Shown here in pieces: positions 42,672-51,300 of a stretch of DNA of 64,000 nt. The first letter of the stretch is position 1, and every line of letters begins with the position of its first letter. Made by a program: the position numbers and the translations under genes. The notes below the pieces were generated by a model. That model saw only the letters and a list, made by a program, of their open reading frames with translations. It was not told the origin of the DNA and did no database searches. This stretch comes from Methylobacterium sp. E-005 (GTDB lineage: Bacteria > Pseudomonadota > Alphaproteobacteria > Rhizobiales > Beijerinckiaceae), in NCBI RefSeq assembly GCF_022829725.1, contig NZ_JAKSYG010000240.1, positions 124,001 to 188,000 on the forward strand. The letters are read 5' to 3'.

Positions 42672-43376
42672 TCAGGCGGCCGGGACCTGCCCGGCCACCA
42701 CCGTGCCGAGGGTCCCGAGCAGGGAGGACCGGGCCCGGCTCACCCGGCTCTTGACCGTGCCGACCTGGCAGCCGAGCTTGCTCGCCGCCTCCTCGTAGGT
42801 GTGGCCCTCGGCGCCGACCAGCAGCAGCGCCTGCCGCTGCGCCGCCGGCAGGCCTTCGAGGCGCGCCCATACGACCTTGAGGGTGCTGGCATCCTCCTGA
42901 TCGGCGAGGCTCGTCATCTGGCCCGCATGGGTCCCGTCGACATCCTCGATCTCGCGGCGGGTCTTGCGCAGCTCCGAATAGAACTGGTTGCGCAGGATCG
43001 TGAACAGCCACGCCGTGAAGTTCGTGCCGGGACGGAACCGCTCCTGGTTGGCCCAGGCCTTGACGAAGGTCTCCTGAACGAGGTCGTCGGCGCGGGTGAC
43101 GTCCCCCACCAGCGACAGCGCGAAGGTGCGCAGGGCCGGCAGCGCCTTGATGATGTCGCCGCGGAAGTCGAACGGCACGGTCTGGCCATGGGCGGCAACC
43201 GCGATCTCGAACCGCGCGACCAGATCGTTCAGTTGCGTCGGTAGCGGCTCCTGCTCGACGAGCTTGAAGTAGTCGCGGATGGGCAGAGCGAGGTGCTGGC
43301 CGATGGCCGTGGCGTAGCCTTTGGCCGTCCGGTTGCCCTCGGCCTCGGTCCGAGGCTTCGCGGCGTCTTCGATCAT
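42672..43376 (-). CDS. EcfG-like sigma factor with a NepR-like N-terminal segment
   Basis: A 234-residue sigma factor. Residues ~80-234 follow EcfG general-stress sigma factors: ALRTFALSLVGDVTRADDLV, ETFVKAWANQERFRPGTNFT, WLFTILRNQFYSELRKTRRE (region 2), then EGLPAAQRQALLLVGAEGHT and VGTVKSRVSRARSSLLG (region 4). Typical EcfG is ~180 residues. The extra N-terminus contains AIGQHLALPIRDYFKLVEQE followed by PLPTQLNDLVARFE, a match to the IG..L...Y...V.EP.P..L..L core of the EcfG anti-sigma NepR. A fused NepR would be a built-in inhibitor. ATG at 43376 has AGGA upstream. Divergent from the nitrile hydratase operon. Confidence 0.82.
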   Translation of the reverse strand: MIEDAAKPRTEAEGNRTAKGYATAIGQHLALPIRDYFKLVEQEPLPTQLNDLVARFEIAVAAHGQTVPFDFRGDIIKALPALRTFALSLVGDVTRADDLVQETFVKAWANQERFRPGTNFTAWLFTILRNQFYSELRKTRREIEDVDGTHAGQMTSLADQEDASTLKVVWARLEGLPAAQRQALLLVGAEGHTYEEAASKLGCQVGTVKSRVSRARSSLLGTLGTVVAGQVPAA

Positions 43377-43579
43377 GAACGTGTCCTGATCTCGAAACTT
43401 GTATACTGGAACTGCTCTAACGTCCGTACCGGTGCAAATATGAACCGATACCAAACGCTCCCAGCGGAATTGGGAGACAGGGGCAACGTGGTCATAACGG
43501 CCGAGGTTAATCCATCCGACCTTCGGGGCTGGAAGGGACCTGTCCGGCGGTGCAGACTGCGCATCGTGAGGAGAGCGCG
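43377..43579. promoter_or_regulatory. Divergent spacer, sigma gene and nitrile hydratase operon
   Basis: A 203-base spacer that is visibly less GC-rich than the flanks. It must contain promoters for both units. GGAAC at about 43409-43413 resembles the EcfG -35 element on the plus strand, but the expected GTT at the -10 spacing is imperfect (CGGT). No strong operator is identified. Confidence 0.4.
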
Positions 43580-44242
43580 ATGAGCCACGACCACGCGGAG
43601 CACGACCACGCGCACCACGATCATGTGCATCACGGCAGCGAACTCTCGCCGGTCGAGGCGCGGGTGCGGGCGCTGGAATCGCTGCTGACCGAGAAGGGCT
43701 ATGTCGATCCCGCCGCCCTCGACGCGCTGGTCGAACTCTACGAGACCAAGGTCGGCCCGCATCTGGGCGCCCGGGTGGTGGCCCGGGCCTGGGTCGATCC
43801 GGTGTTCCGATCGCGGCTGCTGACGGACGCCACGCCGGCGATCGCCGAGCTCGGGATCGGCGGCCGCGGCGGCGAGCACATGGTTGTGGTCGAGAACACC
43901 CCGGAGACGCACAACCTCGTCGTCTGCACCCTGTGCTCCTGCTATCCCTGGCCGGTGCTCGGCCTGCCGCCGGTCTGGTACAAGGCGCCGCCCTACCGGG
44001 CCCGGGCGGTGATCGACCCGCGCGGCGTGCTCGCCGAGTTCGGTGTGACCCTCCCGGAGACCACCCGCATCACGGTGTGGGATTCGACCGCCGAGACCCG
44101 CTACATGGTCCTGCCGATGCGCCCCGCGGGCACCGAGGGCTTCTCCGAAGAGGCTTTGGCCCCCCTCGTCACGCGCGATTCCATGATCGGCACCGGGCTT
44201 GCCACGGCGCTGCCGATCGAACCCGCGGAGATGCCGGTATGA
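43580..44242 (+). CDS. nthA: Nitrile hydratase alpha subunit, cobalt type
   Basis: A 220-residue metal-containing subunit. The metal site VVCTLCSCYPWP (Cys116, Cys119, Cys121) with Thr117 is the Co3+ form; iron enzymes carry Ser there. Nitrile hydratase hydrates nitriles to amides in the cytoplasm, as an alpha-beta complex. The first 18 residues hold nine histidines (HDHAEHDHAHHDHVHH), an unusual leader. Start ATG 43580 has GAGGAGAG upstream. The stop overlaps the beta-subunit start (ATGA). Cobalt insertion would need the activator gene downstream. Confidence 0.95.
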   Translation: MSHDHAEHDHAHHDHVHHGSELSPVEARVRALESLLTEKGYVDPAALDALVELYETKVGPHLGARVVARAWVDPVFRSRLLTDATPAIAELGIGGRGGEHMVVVENTPETHNLVVCTLCSCYPWPVLGLPPVWYKAPPYRARAVIDPRGVLAEFGVTLPETTRITVWDSTAETRYMVLPMRPAGTEGFSEEALAPLVTRDSMIGTGLATALPIEPAEMPV

Positions 44243-44898
44243 ACGGGGCCCAGGATCTCGGCGGCGCGCACGGCTTCGGGCCGGTGGCGCCGGAGCCGGA
44301 CGAGCCGGTGTTCCACGCCGCCTGGGAACGGCGCGTCTTCGCGATGGCGCTCGCCATGGGCTATACCGGCGCCTGGAACCTCGACGGCAGCCGCGCCGCC
44401 CGCGAGTCGCTGCCGCCGTCGGAGTATCTCGCGTCGAGCTATTACGCGATCTGGCTCAAGGCTCTGGAGAAACAGGTCGCCGCCACCGGGCTGGCGACGC
44501 CCGCCGAGATGGAGGCCGGCCGGGCCATGGAGCCGGCCAAGCCGGTGGGGCGGATCCTGGCTCGCGAAGGCCTGGAGGAGCGCTTCCGGGCCGGCTTCCC
44601 GAGCAGCCGCGCGACCGACGCCCCGGCCCGCTTCGCGCTCGGCGATGCGGTCCTGGCCCGCAACATCCACCCGACCACCCACACGCGGCTGCCGCGCTAC
44701 GTCCGCGGCAAGCGCGGACGGATCGTGCGGGTCGACGGGGCTTTCGTGTTTCCCGACACCAACGCCTATCAGGCGGGCGAGAACCCGGTCTGGCTCTACA
44801 CGGTCGCGTTCACCGCGCAGGAATTGTGGGGCGAGAGCGGCGATCCCGGCGGGACCGTCACGGTGGCGGCCTTCGAACCCTATCTGGAGCCTGCGTGA
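44239..44898 (+). CDS. nthB: Nitrile hydratase beta subunit
   Basis: A 219-residue subunit that pairs with the alpha subunit and lines the active site. GFGPVAPEPDEPVFHAAWE and MALAMGYTGAWNLDGSR form the N-terminal helical part; SSYYAIWLKALEKQ is conserved. The C-terminal SH3-like barrel has GDAVLARNIHPTTHTRLPRY, GKRGRIVRVDG and NPVWLYTVAFTAQELWG. ATG 44239 overlaps the alpha stop, and its own stop overlaps the activator start (GTGA), so three genes are coupled. Order alpha-beta-activator is the cobalt-type layout. Confidence 0.95.
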   Translation: MNGAQDLGGAHGFGPVAPEPDEPVFHAAWERRVFAMALAMGYTGAWNLDGSRAARESLPPSEYLASSYYAIWLKALEKQVAATGLATPAEMEAGRAMEPAKPVGRILAREGLEERFRAGFPSSRATDAPARFALGDAVLARNIHPTTHTRLPRYVRGKRGRIVRVDGAFVFPDTNAYQAGENPVWLYTVAFTAQELWGESGDPGGTVTVAAFEPYLEPA

Positions 44899-45218
44899 CC
44901 CAGCCGTCGCCGAGCCCGTTCGCGGCCCCGTGGGAGGCCCAGGTCTTCGCCCTGGTGGTGAGCCTGCGTGAGGCCGGGCTGTTCACGTGGTCGGAATGGG
45001 CGGAGCGCCTCGGCCAGGGGATCCGCCCGGCGGATGCCCCCGAGCGCGCCGCCGATTACGGCGCATGGCTCGCCACCCTGGAGGGGATTTTGGCCGAACG
45101 CGGCGTGGCCGGAGCCGACAGCGTCGCGGCGCGCACGGAGGCGTTCCAGCGGGCTGCCGCGGCGACGCCGCACGGCGAGCCGATCCGCCTCGAGAACGAC
45201 CCGCTCTACCGGCCCTGA
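44895..45218 (+). CDS. Nitrile hydratase activator, beta-subunit-like
   Basis: A 107-residue protein that resembles the N-terminal part of the nitrile hydratase beta subunit: FAAPWEAQVFALVVSLREAG, FTWSEWAERLGQGI and DYGAWLATLEGIL. Such small proteins (P14K type) escort the alpha subunit and help insert cobalt. GTG start at 44895 overlaps the beta stop. Its 3' end overlaps the convergent metallo-beta-lactamase-like gene by 13 bases. No dedicated cobalt importer is present in the window. Confidence 0.88.
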   Translation: MTQPSPSPFAAPWEAQVFALVVSLREAGLFTWSEWAERLGQGIRPADAPERAADYGAWLATLEGILAERGVAGADSVAARTEAFQRAAAATPHGEPIRLENDPLYRP

Positions 45219-46081
45219 ACCCGCAGGCTCTCGAGCGGCACCGGGGCGGCGTGCGCGCGCCCGGCCATCAGCTGATCGAGGAGCGCCAGCACCTCCGGCC
45301 GCCCGCAATTGGCGGCCGGCTCGAACGGCGTCCAGGTCTGCACGAAATCGAGGCGCTCGAACACGTCCCGGTAGCGGCGCAACTCGCTCGGGGTGAGCGG
45401 CACGCCGCGCACGAAGGCCTTGTGGGCCGAGATCGTGGTGGCGCGGCGGACATCCGCCGGGTCGAGCTCGAATTTCAGCGCGTCACCGCAGAAGCAGATT
45501 TTCCGCGCCCGGTCGTACAGAACCGTGTGGCCGTCGAAATGGCCCGCCGTGCGGTGCAGCTCCAGGCCCGGCAGCGGCTCCAAGAAATCGTCGTAGGGCC
45601 AGCTCACCTGCAGCGCCGCGCTCCACGTGAAGTCGGCCGCGGGCAGGCAGAGCTCCGGGTCGAACCGATCCTGCAGCTGCGTCAGCGCCCCGTAGGAATG
45701 GGGATGCGAGGCCGAGAGCACCGTCATCCCGCCGAGCCGTTCGATCTGATCGAGGGCGGCCTCGCTGAAGACCGGGCAGGCCTCGAACCCCATGTTCCCG
45801 TGCCCAGTCTGGATCAGGTAGCCGGACGGCCCGATGCCCGAGACCGGCTCGTTCCAGAACCGCCAGACGCCCGGCTCCAGCTCCTGCCAGTGACACGGGA
45901 AGGCGTCCTGCGCCTCCCGGGTGGTGCGGAAGCGCCAGCCGTCCTGCGGCACGACGTGACGGGCGTCGAGGCACATGGGACAAGCGGCCGGCGCCTCGAA
46001 ATGGCGCTGCCAGAACCCGCAATTGTCGCAGGTATAGGCGGGCAGCTTCAGGGCGCCCGCGAAGGGCAGATAGCCGGGCAT
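45206..46081 (-). CDS. Metallo-beta-lactamase-fold protein with N-terminal zinc knuckle
   Basis: A 291-residue protein. It begins with a rubredoxin-like pair of CxxC motifs (YTCDNCGFWQ and AACPMCLD) within 40 residues, followed by an MBL-type fold. The first metal motif is altered: where HxHxDH is expected the sequence reads SASHPHSYGAL. Later AGHFDGHTVLY and CFCGDALKFEL resemble other metal-site segments of the fold. It may be a hydrolase with an unusual metal site or a redox protein. Downstream end overlaps the nitrile hydratase activator gene. It follows an SDR gene on the same strand, 55 bases away. Confidence 0.78.
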   Translation of the reverse strand: MPGYLPFAGALKLPAYTCDNCGFWQRHFEAPAACPMCLDARHVVPQDGWRFRTTREAQDAFPCHWQELEPGVWRFWNEPVSGIGPSGYLIQTGHGNMGFEACPVFSEAALDQIERLGGMTVLSASHPHSYGALTQLQDRFDPELCLPAADFTWSAALQVSWPYDDFLEPLPGLELHRTAGHFDGHTVLYDRARKICFCGDALKFELDPADVRRATTISAHKAFVRGVPLTPSELRRYRDVFERLDFVQTWTPFEPAANCGRPEVLALLDQLMAGRAHAAPVPLESLRVQGR

Positions 46082-46136
46082 TTCTTCGGACCTTCTTCGG
46101 GGCGGCTGTAGCAGGCTGTGCGATCGGGCGCAGCCG

Positions 46137-47147
46137 TCAAGTCCGATGAGGCAGCCGGCGCGCGGAGCGGGCGGCATGGACGGTGCCGGCGAGGCCGATC
46201 AGCGCGAGCCCCGCGAGACCGCCGACCACGAGATCCCGGGTACGGCTCGTGACGAACTCGGCCCGGCTCGCCTTGGTCCGCCCGGAGAACCGGCCGTCGA
46301 TCCCGACGGGGCCGGGTACGGGCTCGAACAGGTTCCCCTTCATCTCGGGAATGGTCTCGTCGGAGAGCTGGGCCGACCACATGGAGGCGGCCTTGCGGTC
46401 GGCGAGGGCCGGCGCCAGAGCCTGCGCGGCCGCCATCATCATCGACGAGCGCCCGACCCAGACCTCCCGGCGCGGGTTCTCGACGGCGTACACGATCGCC
46501 TCGGCGCAGAGCTGCGGATCGAAGACCGGGTCCGGGGCGTATTGCCGGTGCCCGGTCCGGTTGCGCGCCCAGTTGAACTGGGGGGTGTTGACCGCCGGAA
46601 GGTAGATCACGCTGAGGCTGACATTGACGCGGTCGTGCAGCAATTCGCAGCGCAGGGCGTCGGTGAAGCCCGAGACCGCGAACTTCGCCGCGCAGTAGGG
46701 CGCCTGCAGCGGGGCGGCCCGGACCGCAAGGCCGGACGAGACCTGGATGATCGCGCCCCGGTTGCGCCGCTTCATGAAGCGCAGCGCCGCCAGCGTCCCG
46801 TAGACCTGGCTCAGATACGTGGTCTCGGTGACCCGCCGGTACTCGTCCGGGGTGATCTGGTCGGCCGGGTTCACCACGGTCGACATGGCGTTGTTCACCC
46901 AGGCGCGGATCGGGCCGAGCTCCCGTTCCACGCGCTCGGCGGCGGCATCGACCGCCTTCGGGTCGGCGACGTCGGCGCTGATCGCCAGCACCGGCTGGCC
47001 ATAGGCCGACAGCGCCCGCTCGGTGGCTGAGAGACGGTTCTGATCGCGCGCAATCACCGCCACCGACCATCCGCGCTCGGCCAGCGCGTGCGCCGTCGCC
47101 AGCCCGATACCGGCCGTACCGCCGGTCACGACCGCAACCCGAGCCAT
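46137..47147 (-). CDS. SDR family oxidoreductase
   Basis: A 336-residue short-chain dehydrogenase. It has the NAD(P)-binding TGGTAGIGLATAHALAERGW, WVNNAM, catalytic Ser in QVSSGLAVRAAP and the YCAAK motif (Tyr, Lys). After the ~250-residue core, an extra C-terminal region ends in a hydrophobic helix (VVGGLAGLALIGLAGTVHAA), suggesting membrane attachment. The start at 47147 (ATG) has GAGG seven bases upstream, better than the GTG at 47153. Substrate unknown; possibly co-transcribed with the MBL-fold gene. Confidence 0.88.
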   Translation of the reverse strand: MARVAVVTGGTAGIGLATAHALAERGWSVAVIARDQNRLSATERALSAYGQPVLAISADVADPKAVDAAAERVERELGPIRAWVNNAMSTVVNPADQITPDEYRRVTETTYLSQVYGTLAALRFMKRRNRGAIIQVSSGLAVRAAPLQAPYCAAKFAVSGFTDALRCELLHDRVNVSLSVIYLPAVNTPQFNWARNRTGHRQYAPDPVFDPQLCAEAIVYAVENPRREVWVGRSSMMMAAAQALAPALADRKAASMWSAQLSDETIPEMKGNLFEPVPGPVGIDGRFSGRTKASRAEFVTSRTRDLVVGGLAGLALIGLAGTVHAARSARRLPHRT

Positions 47148-47331
47148 ATGCACCTCACACCGTCGCCAAAGATCCGAACGGCAACCCGGGTCGCGGCGGT
47201 CGGTTGCGATGCGGCATCGGGCCGGAACGTCACGGGGGGTATCGATTTCCCTGTCCCGCGACGCAACGACCGAGTCCGGCGACTGTTAACTCCGTAGGCT
47301 GCGTCATGCCGAACCACCGAGGGTCGAAGTC

Positions 47332-47589
47332 ATGCGCTCCGGACGACATTTCTCCCTGCCGATCGATCCCTGGCCCCAGGCCTCGCTCGCCGAGCGCACG
47401 GCGGTCGGGATGGTGCTGACCTTCCTGCTGCTCGTGCCGGCCTGCGCAGCCGGTGCTGTGCTGTTCGTGATCTCGATGATCGCGACGCACATCTACTGGT
47501 CCTACGACCTCGGTGCCTCGCTGCGCGGCTTCATGGTCCGGCACGCCCGCATCCCGGGCCGCCGCGGCCGGGTCGTTCGGAAGGTCTGA
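47332..47589 (+). CDS. Hypothetical small membrane protein
   Basis: An 85-residue ORF. A short hydrophilic start (MRSGRHFSLPIDPWPQAS) is followed by one strong membrane segment VGMVLTFLLLVPACAAGAVLFVIS and a basic tail with HIPGRRGRVVRK-type character. This is consistent with a single-pass inner-membrane protein with a positively charged cytosolic end. No family is recognised. It stands alone between the SDR and the Aas-like genes. The ATG at 47332 has no strong ribosome binding site. Confidence 0.5.
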   Translation: MRSGRHFSLPIDPWPQASLAERTAVGMVLTFLLLVPACAAGAVLFVISMIATHIYWSYDLGASLRGFMVRHARIPGRRGRVVRKV

Positions 47590-47732
47590 GACCCGGCCTT
47601 TTTCCGGCGCCGCAACGGCGCGGGCCCACATGGCGAGCGATCCGCGCGGCCTTGATCGCTGTGCGTTGGGCACGTTCCGATTTGACCTGACCGTATCGGG
47701 TAGGCCAGTCAGGTCCGGAACGAGAGATCGCC

Positions 47733-50700
47733 ATGTTCCGTACCCTGATGACAGCGCGGCGCTTCGCGCCGCTGTTCTGGTGCCAATTCTTCTCGGCGTT
47801 CAACGACAATTTCCTGAAGAACGCGCTGGCCTTCCTGATCCTGTTCGGGATCGGCGGTGAGGCGGACGCCCATGCCGGAGTCCTGGTGACGCTGGCGAGC
47901 GCCGTGTTCATCGGGCCGTTCTTCATCCTGTCGGGCCTCGGCGGCCAATGGGCCGACCGGTACGACAAGGCCCTGATGGCGCGGCGGCTGAAGTTCGCCG
48001 AGATCTTCGCGGCCGGCACCGCGGTGCTCGGCTTCCTGCTGCAATCCGTGCCGGTGCTGTTCGTCGCGCTCGGCCTGTTCGGGACGATCGCAGCCCTGTT
48101 CGGCCCGATCAAGTACGGCATCCTGCCGGATCACCTGAAGCGCGAGGAGCTGCCCGCCGGCAACGCCCTGGTGGAGGCGGCAACCTTCCTGGCGATCCTG
48201 CTCGGCACGATCGCGGCCGGGGCGGCCTCGGCGATGGGCGGATCCGGCCTCCTGTTCGGAGCCCTGGTGATGGGCTTCGCGATTCTATGCTGGCTCTCGG
48301 CCCGGATGATCCCGGCGACCGGGGAGGGGGCGCCGGACCTGCGGGTCGATCCCAACATCGCCCGCTCCACCGCGTCTCTCCTGCGCGACCTCTGGGCCGA
48401 TACCCGCCTGTGGCGCGGCTCGCTGATCGTCAGCTGGTTCTGGCTGGTCGGCGTGGTGGTGCTCTCGCTCCTGCCGGTTCTGGTGCGCGGTGCCTTCAAC
48501 GGCACCGAGACCGTGATCACGCTGCTGCTGGCGCTGTTCTCGATCGGCATCGCCCTGGGCTCGGGGCTGGCCTCCTGGCTCGCCAGCGGCCGGATCGTGC
48601 TGCTGCCGACGCCGGTCGGCGCCGTGCTGATGGGCCTGTTCGGCCTCGATCTCGCCTGGACGATCGGCCACCTGCCGGCGCCTCCGGCCGAGGCGATCGG
48701 CCCCTTCGAGGTCCTGGCGACCGGCCACGGCCTGCGCACCGCCCTCGACTTCCTGGGCCTCGCGGTCTCGGGCGGCCTCTACATCGTCCCGTCCTTCGCG
48801 GCCGTGCAGGCCTGGGCCGAGAAGGCGATGCGGGCGCGGATCATCGGCGCCGTCAACGTCATGACGGCGGCCTTCATGGTGGCCGGGACCCTGGCGCTCG
48901 CGGCACTCCAGGGGGCGGGCCTCTCGATCGCCAGCCTCCTTGCGATCGTCGCCGTGCTGAACCTGATCGTCGGCGCCATCGTGTTCGCGACCCTGCCGAC
49001 CAGCCCGTTCCGCGACGCCCTGTCGATCCTGTTCCGGGCCTTCTACCGGCTGGAGGTGCGGGGCTTCGACAACATCGCGGCGGCCGGGCCGAACGCCATC
49101 GTGGCCCTCAACCACGTCTCGTTCCTCGACGCGCCGCTGGCCCTGTCGCTCCTCGATCAGGAGCCGGTCTTCGCCGTCGACAGCGGGATCGCGCAGCGCT
49201 GGTGGGTGCGGCCGTTCCTGCGCGTCACCAAGGCGATGCCGCTCGACCCGACGCGCCCGCTCGCGACGCGCACGCTGATCAACGCGGTCAAGGGCGGCGA
49301 GACCCTGATCATCTTCCCTGAGGGGCGGCTCACCGTCACCGGCAGCCTGATGAAGGTCTATGACGGCGCCGGGCTGATCGCCGACAAATCCGGCGCGATG
49401 GTTGTGCCCGTCAAGATCGACGGGCTGGAGCGCACGATCTTCTCGCGCCTGTCGCGCCGCCAGGTCAGCCGGACGTGGTGGCCGAAGGTGATCGTGACGG
49501 TGATGCCGCCGGTCCGCCTCACGGTGGACCCGGCTCTCAAAGGCAAGACGCGGCGGCAGGCGGCCGGCGCCGCCCTCTACGGGATCATGTCGGACCTCGT
49601 GTTCCGCACCGCCGACATCGACCGGGGCCTGATGGCGGCCTTGATCGAAGCAGGCGACCTCCACGGCTGGCGCCGCAACGCCCTGGAGGATCCGGTCGGC
49701 GGTCGGCTGAGCTACGGCCGGCTCGTGATGGGCGCCAACATCCTGGGCCGCAAGCTCATGCCGCTCGCCCCCGTGGGCGGCCGGATCGGCGTGATGCTGC
49801 CGAACGCCAACGGTGCCGCGGTAACGCTGTTCGCGCTCGCCTCCGCGGGCCGGGTGCCGGCGATGATCAACTTCTCCGCCGGAGCGGCCAACGTCCTCTC
49901 GGCCTGTCGGGCCGCGGAGGTGAGCAGGGTTCTGACCTCGCGGGCCTTCATCGAGAAGGGCCGGCTCGGTCCGCTGATCGAAGCGATCCGCGGCTCGGTT
50001 GAACTGATCTATCTGGAGGACGTGCGGGCCGGCATCACGACCGGGGACAAGATCCGCGGATTCCTCAGCCCCCGCCGTCCGCTCGTGGCGCGCCGCGGCG
50101 AGGATCCGGGGGCGGTGCTGTTCACCTCAGGCAGCGAGGGCACGCCGAAGGGCGTGGTGCTGGCCAACCGCTGCATGCTCGCCAACGTGGCCCAGGTGGC
50201 GGCCCGGATCGACTTCGGGCCGATGGACAAGGTGTTCAACGTCCTGCCGGTGTTCCACGCCTTCGGCCTGACGGCCGGGCTGGTCCTGCCCCTGGTCTCG
50301 GGGGTGCCGGTCTACCTCTACCCGTCGCCGCTGCATTATCGGATCGTGCCGGAGTTGATCTACGGCTCGAACAGCACGGTCTTGTTCGGCACCGACACGT
50401 TCCTGACGGGCTATGCCCGCTCGGCCCATTCCTACGACCTGCGCTCGCTCCGCTACGTCGTGGCGGGCGCCGAGGCCGTGAAGGAGACCACCCGCAGGAC
50501 CTGGGCGGAAAAGTTCGGCCTGCGCATCCTCGAAGGTTACGGGGTCACCGAGTGCGGGCCGGTGGTCGCACTCAACACGCCGATGTTCAACCGGTTCGGC
50601 ACGGTCGGGCGGATCCTGCCGGGCATCGAGACGCGGCTGGAGCCGGTGCCGGGGATCGAGGAGGGCGGGCGCCTCTCCGTGAAGGGTCCCAACATCATGC

Positions 50701-51146
50701 TCGGCTACGTGCGCGCCGAGAAACCGGGGGTGCTCGAGCCGCCGCCGGGCGGCTGGCACGACACCGGCGACATCGTGGCGATCGACGCGATGGGCTTCGT
50801 GACGATCAAGGGCCGGGCCAAGCGCTTCGCCAAGATCGCGGGCGAGATGGTGTCGCTCGCCGGCATCGAGGCGCTGGCGGCCGAACTCTGGCCCGACCGC
50901 CTGAGCGCGGTGGCGGCGGTGCCGGACCCGCGCAAGGGCGAGCGCCTGATCCTGTTCACGCAGGCGAAGGACGCGACGCGGTCCGCCTACCAGAGCTTCG
51001 CCAGGGGCCGCGGTGCATCCGACGTGGCGATTCCCGCGGAAGTGGTGGTGCTGGAGGGGATCCCGATGCTCGGCACGGGCAAGGTCGATCAGGTGGCCGT
51101 GACCAAACTGGCGCTGGAGCGGGCGAAGGAATCCGCCGCCGCTTGA
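47733..51146 (+). CDS. MFS-acyltransferase-acyl-ACP synthetase fusion (Aas-like)
   Basis: A 1137-residue three-part protein. Residues 1-420 form a 12-helix lysophospholipid transporter (FFSAFNDNFLKNALAFLILF, LplT-like). Residues ~430-620 form a PlsC acyltransferase with LNHVSFLDAPLALSLLD (HX4D) and FPEGRLTVTG. The remainder is an AMP-binding acyl-CoA/ACP synthetase with LFTSGSEGTPKGVVLANRCM, EGYGVTECGPVVALNTP and HDTGDIVAIDAMG. Together these flip, re-acylate and activate lysophospholipids, as LplT and Aas do in E. coli, here in one chain. It stands as its own transcription unit. Confidence 0.93.
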   Translation: MFRTLMTARRFAPLFWCQFFSAFNDNFLKNALAFLILFGIGGEADAHAGVLVTLASAVFIGPFFILSGLGGQWADRYDKALMARRLKFAEIFAAGTAVLGFLLQSVPVLFVALGLFGTIAALFGPIKYGILPDHLKREELPAGNALVEAATFLAILLGTIAAGAASAMGGSGLLFGALVMGFAILCWLSARMIPATGEGAPDLRVDPNIARSTASLLRDLWADTRLWRGSLIVSWFWLVGVVVLSLLPVLVRGAFNGTETVITLLLALFSIGIALGSGLASWLASGRIVLLPTPVGAVLMGLFGLDLAWTIGHLPAPPAEAIGPFEVLATGHGLRTALDFLGLAVSGGLYIVPSFAAVQAWAEKAMRARIIGAVNVMTAAFMVAGTLALAALQGAGLSIASLLAIVAVLNLIVGAIVFATLPTSPFRDALSILFRAFYRLEVRGFDNIAAAGPNAIVALNHVSFLDAPLALSLLDQEPVFAVDSGIAQRWWVRPFLRVTKAMPLDPTRPLATRTLINAVKGGETLIIFPEGRLTVTGSLMKVYDGAGLIADKSGAMVVPVKIDGLERTIFSRLSRRQVSRTWWPKVIVTVMPPVRLTVDPALKGKTRRQAAGAALYGIMSDLVFRTADIDRGLMAALIEAGDLHGWRRNALEDPVGGRLSYGRLVMGANILGRKLMPLAPVGGRIGVMLPNANGAAVTLFALASAGRVPAMINFSAGAANVLSACRAAEVSRVLTSRAFIEKGRLGPLIEAIRGSVELIYLEDVRAGITTGDKIRGFLSPRRPLVARRGEDPGAVLFTSGSEGTPKGVVLANRCMLANVAQVAARIDFGPMDKVFNVLPVFHAFGLTAGLVLPLVSGVPVYLYPSPLHYRIVPELIYGSNSTVLFGTDTFLTGYARSAHSYDLRSLRYVVAGAEAVKETTRRTWAEKFGLRILEGYGVTECGPVVALNTPMFNRFGTVGRILPGIETRLEPVPGIEEGGRLSVKGPNIMLGYVRAEKPGVLEPPPGGWHDTGDIVAIDAMGFVTIKGRAKRFAKIAGEMVSLAGIEALAAELWPDRLSAVAAVPDPRKGERLILFTQAKDATRSAYQSFARGRGASDVAIPAEVVVLEGIPMLGTGKVDQVAVTKLALERAKESAAA

Positions 51147-51211
51147 GGGCGCCACCACGGATCGCCCGCGACTCATCATCGAAACGGAGGATGCAACAAC
51201 CCCTGGTATGC

Positions 51212-51226
51212 ATTCGTATCACGAAT
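51212..51226. promoter_or_regulatory. Perfect short inverted repeat upstream of a small gene
   Basis: ATTCGT, three bases (ATC), ACGAAT: a perfect 6-bp inverted repeat about 75 bases before the 70-aa ORF and in a less GC-rich patch. It could be an operator half for a small dimeric regulator. No regulator gene is adjacent. Chance cannot be excluded. Confidence 0.35.
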
Positions 51227-51300
51227 ACAGTCCCGATTCGGTCCGGTGGCGGGATCGGGCCGGGTGTCGTCGTCGCGGATTGCATCGAGAGGGGCAGATC

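Noticed and set aside
43409..43435. EcfG-type promoter before the nitrile hydratase operon
   Set aside because: GGAAC is present but the -10 element does not match GTT at 16-17 bases; kept only as a weak note.
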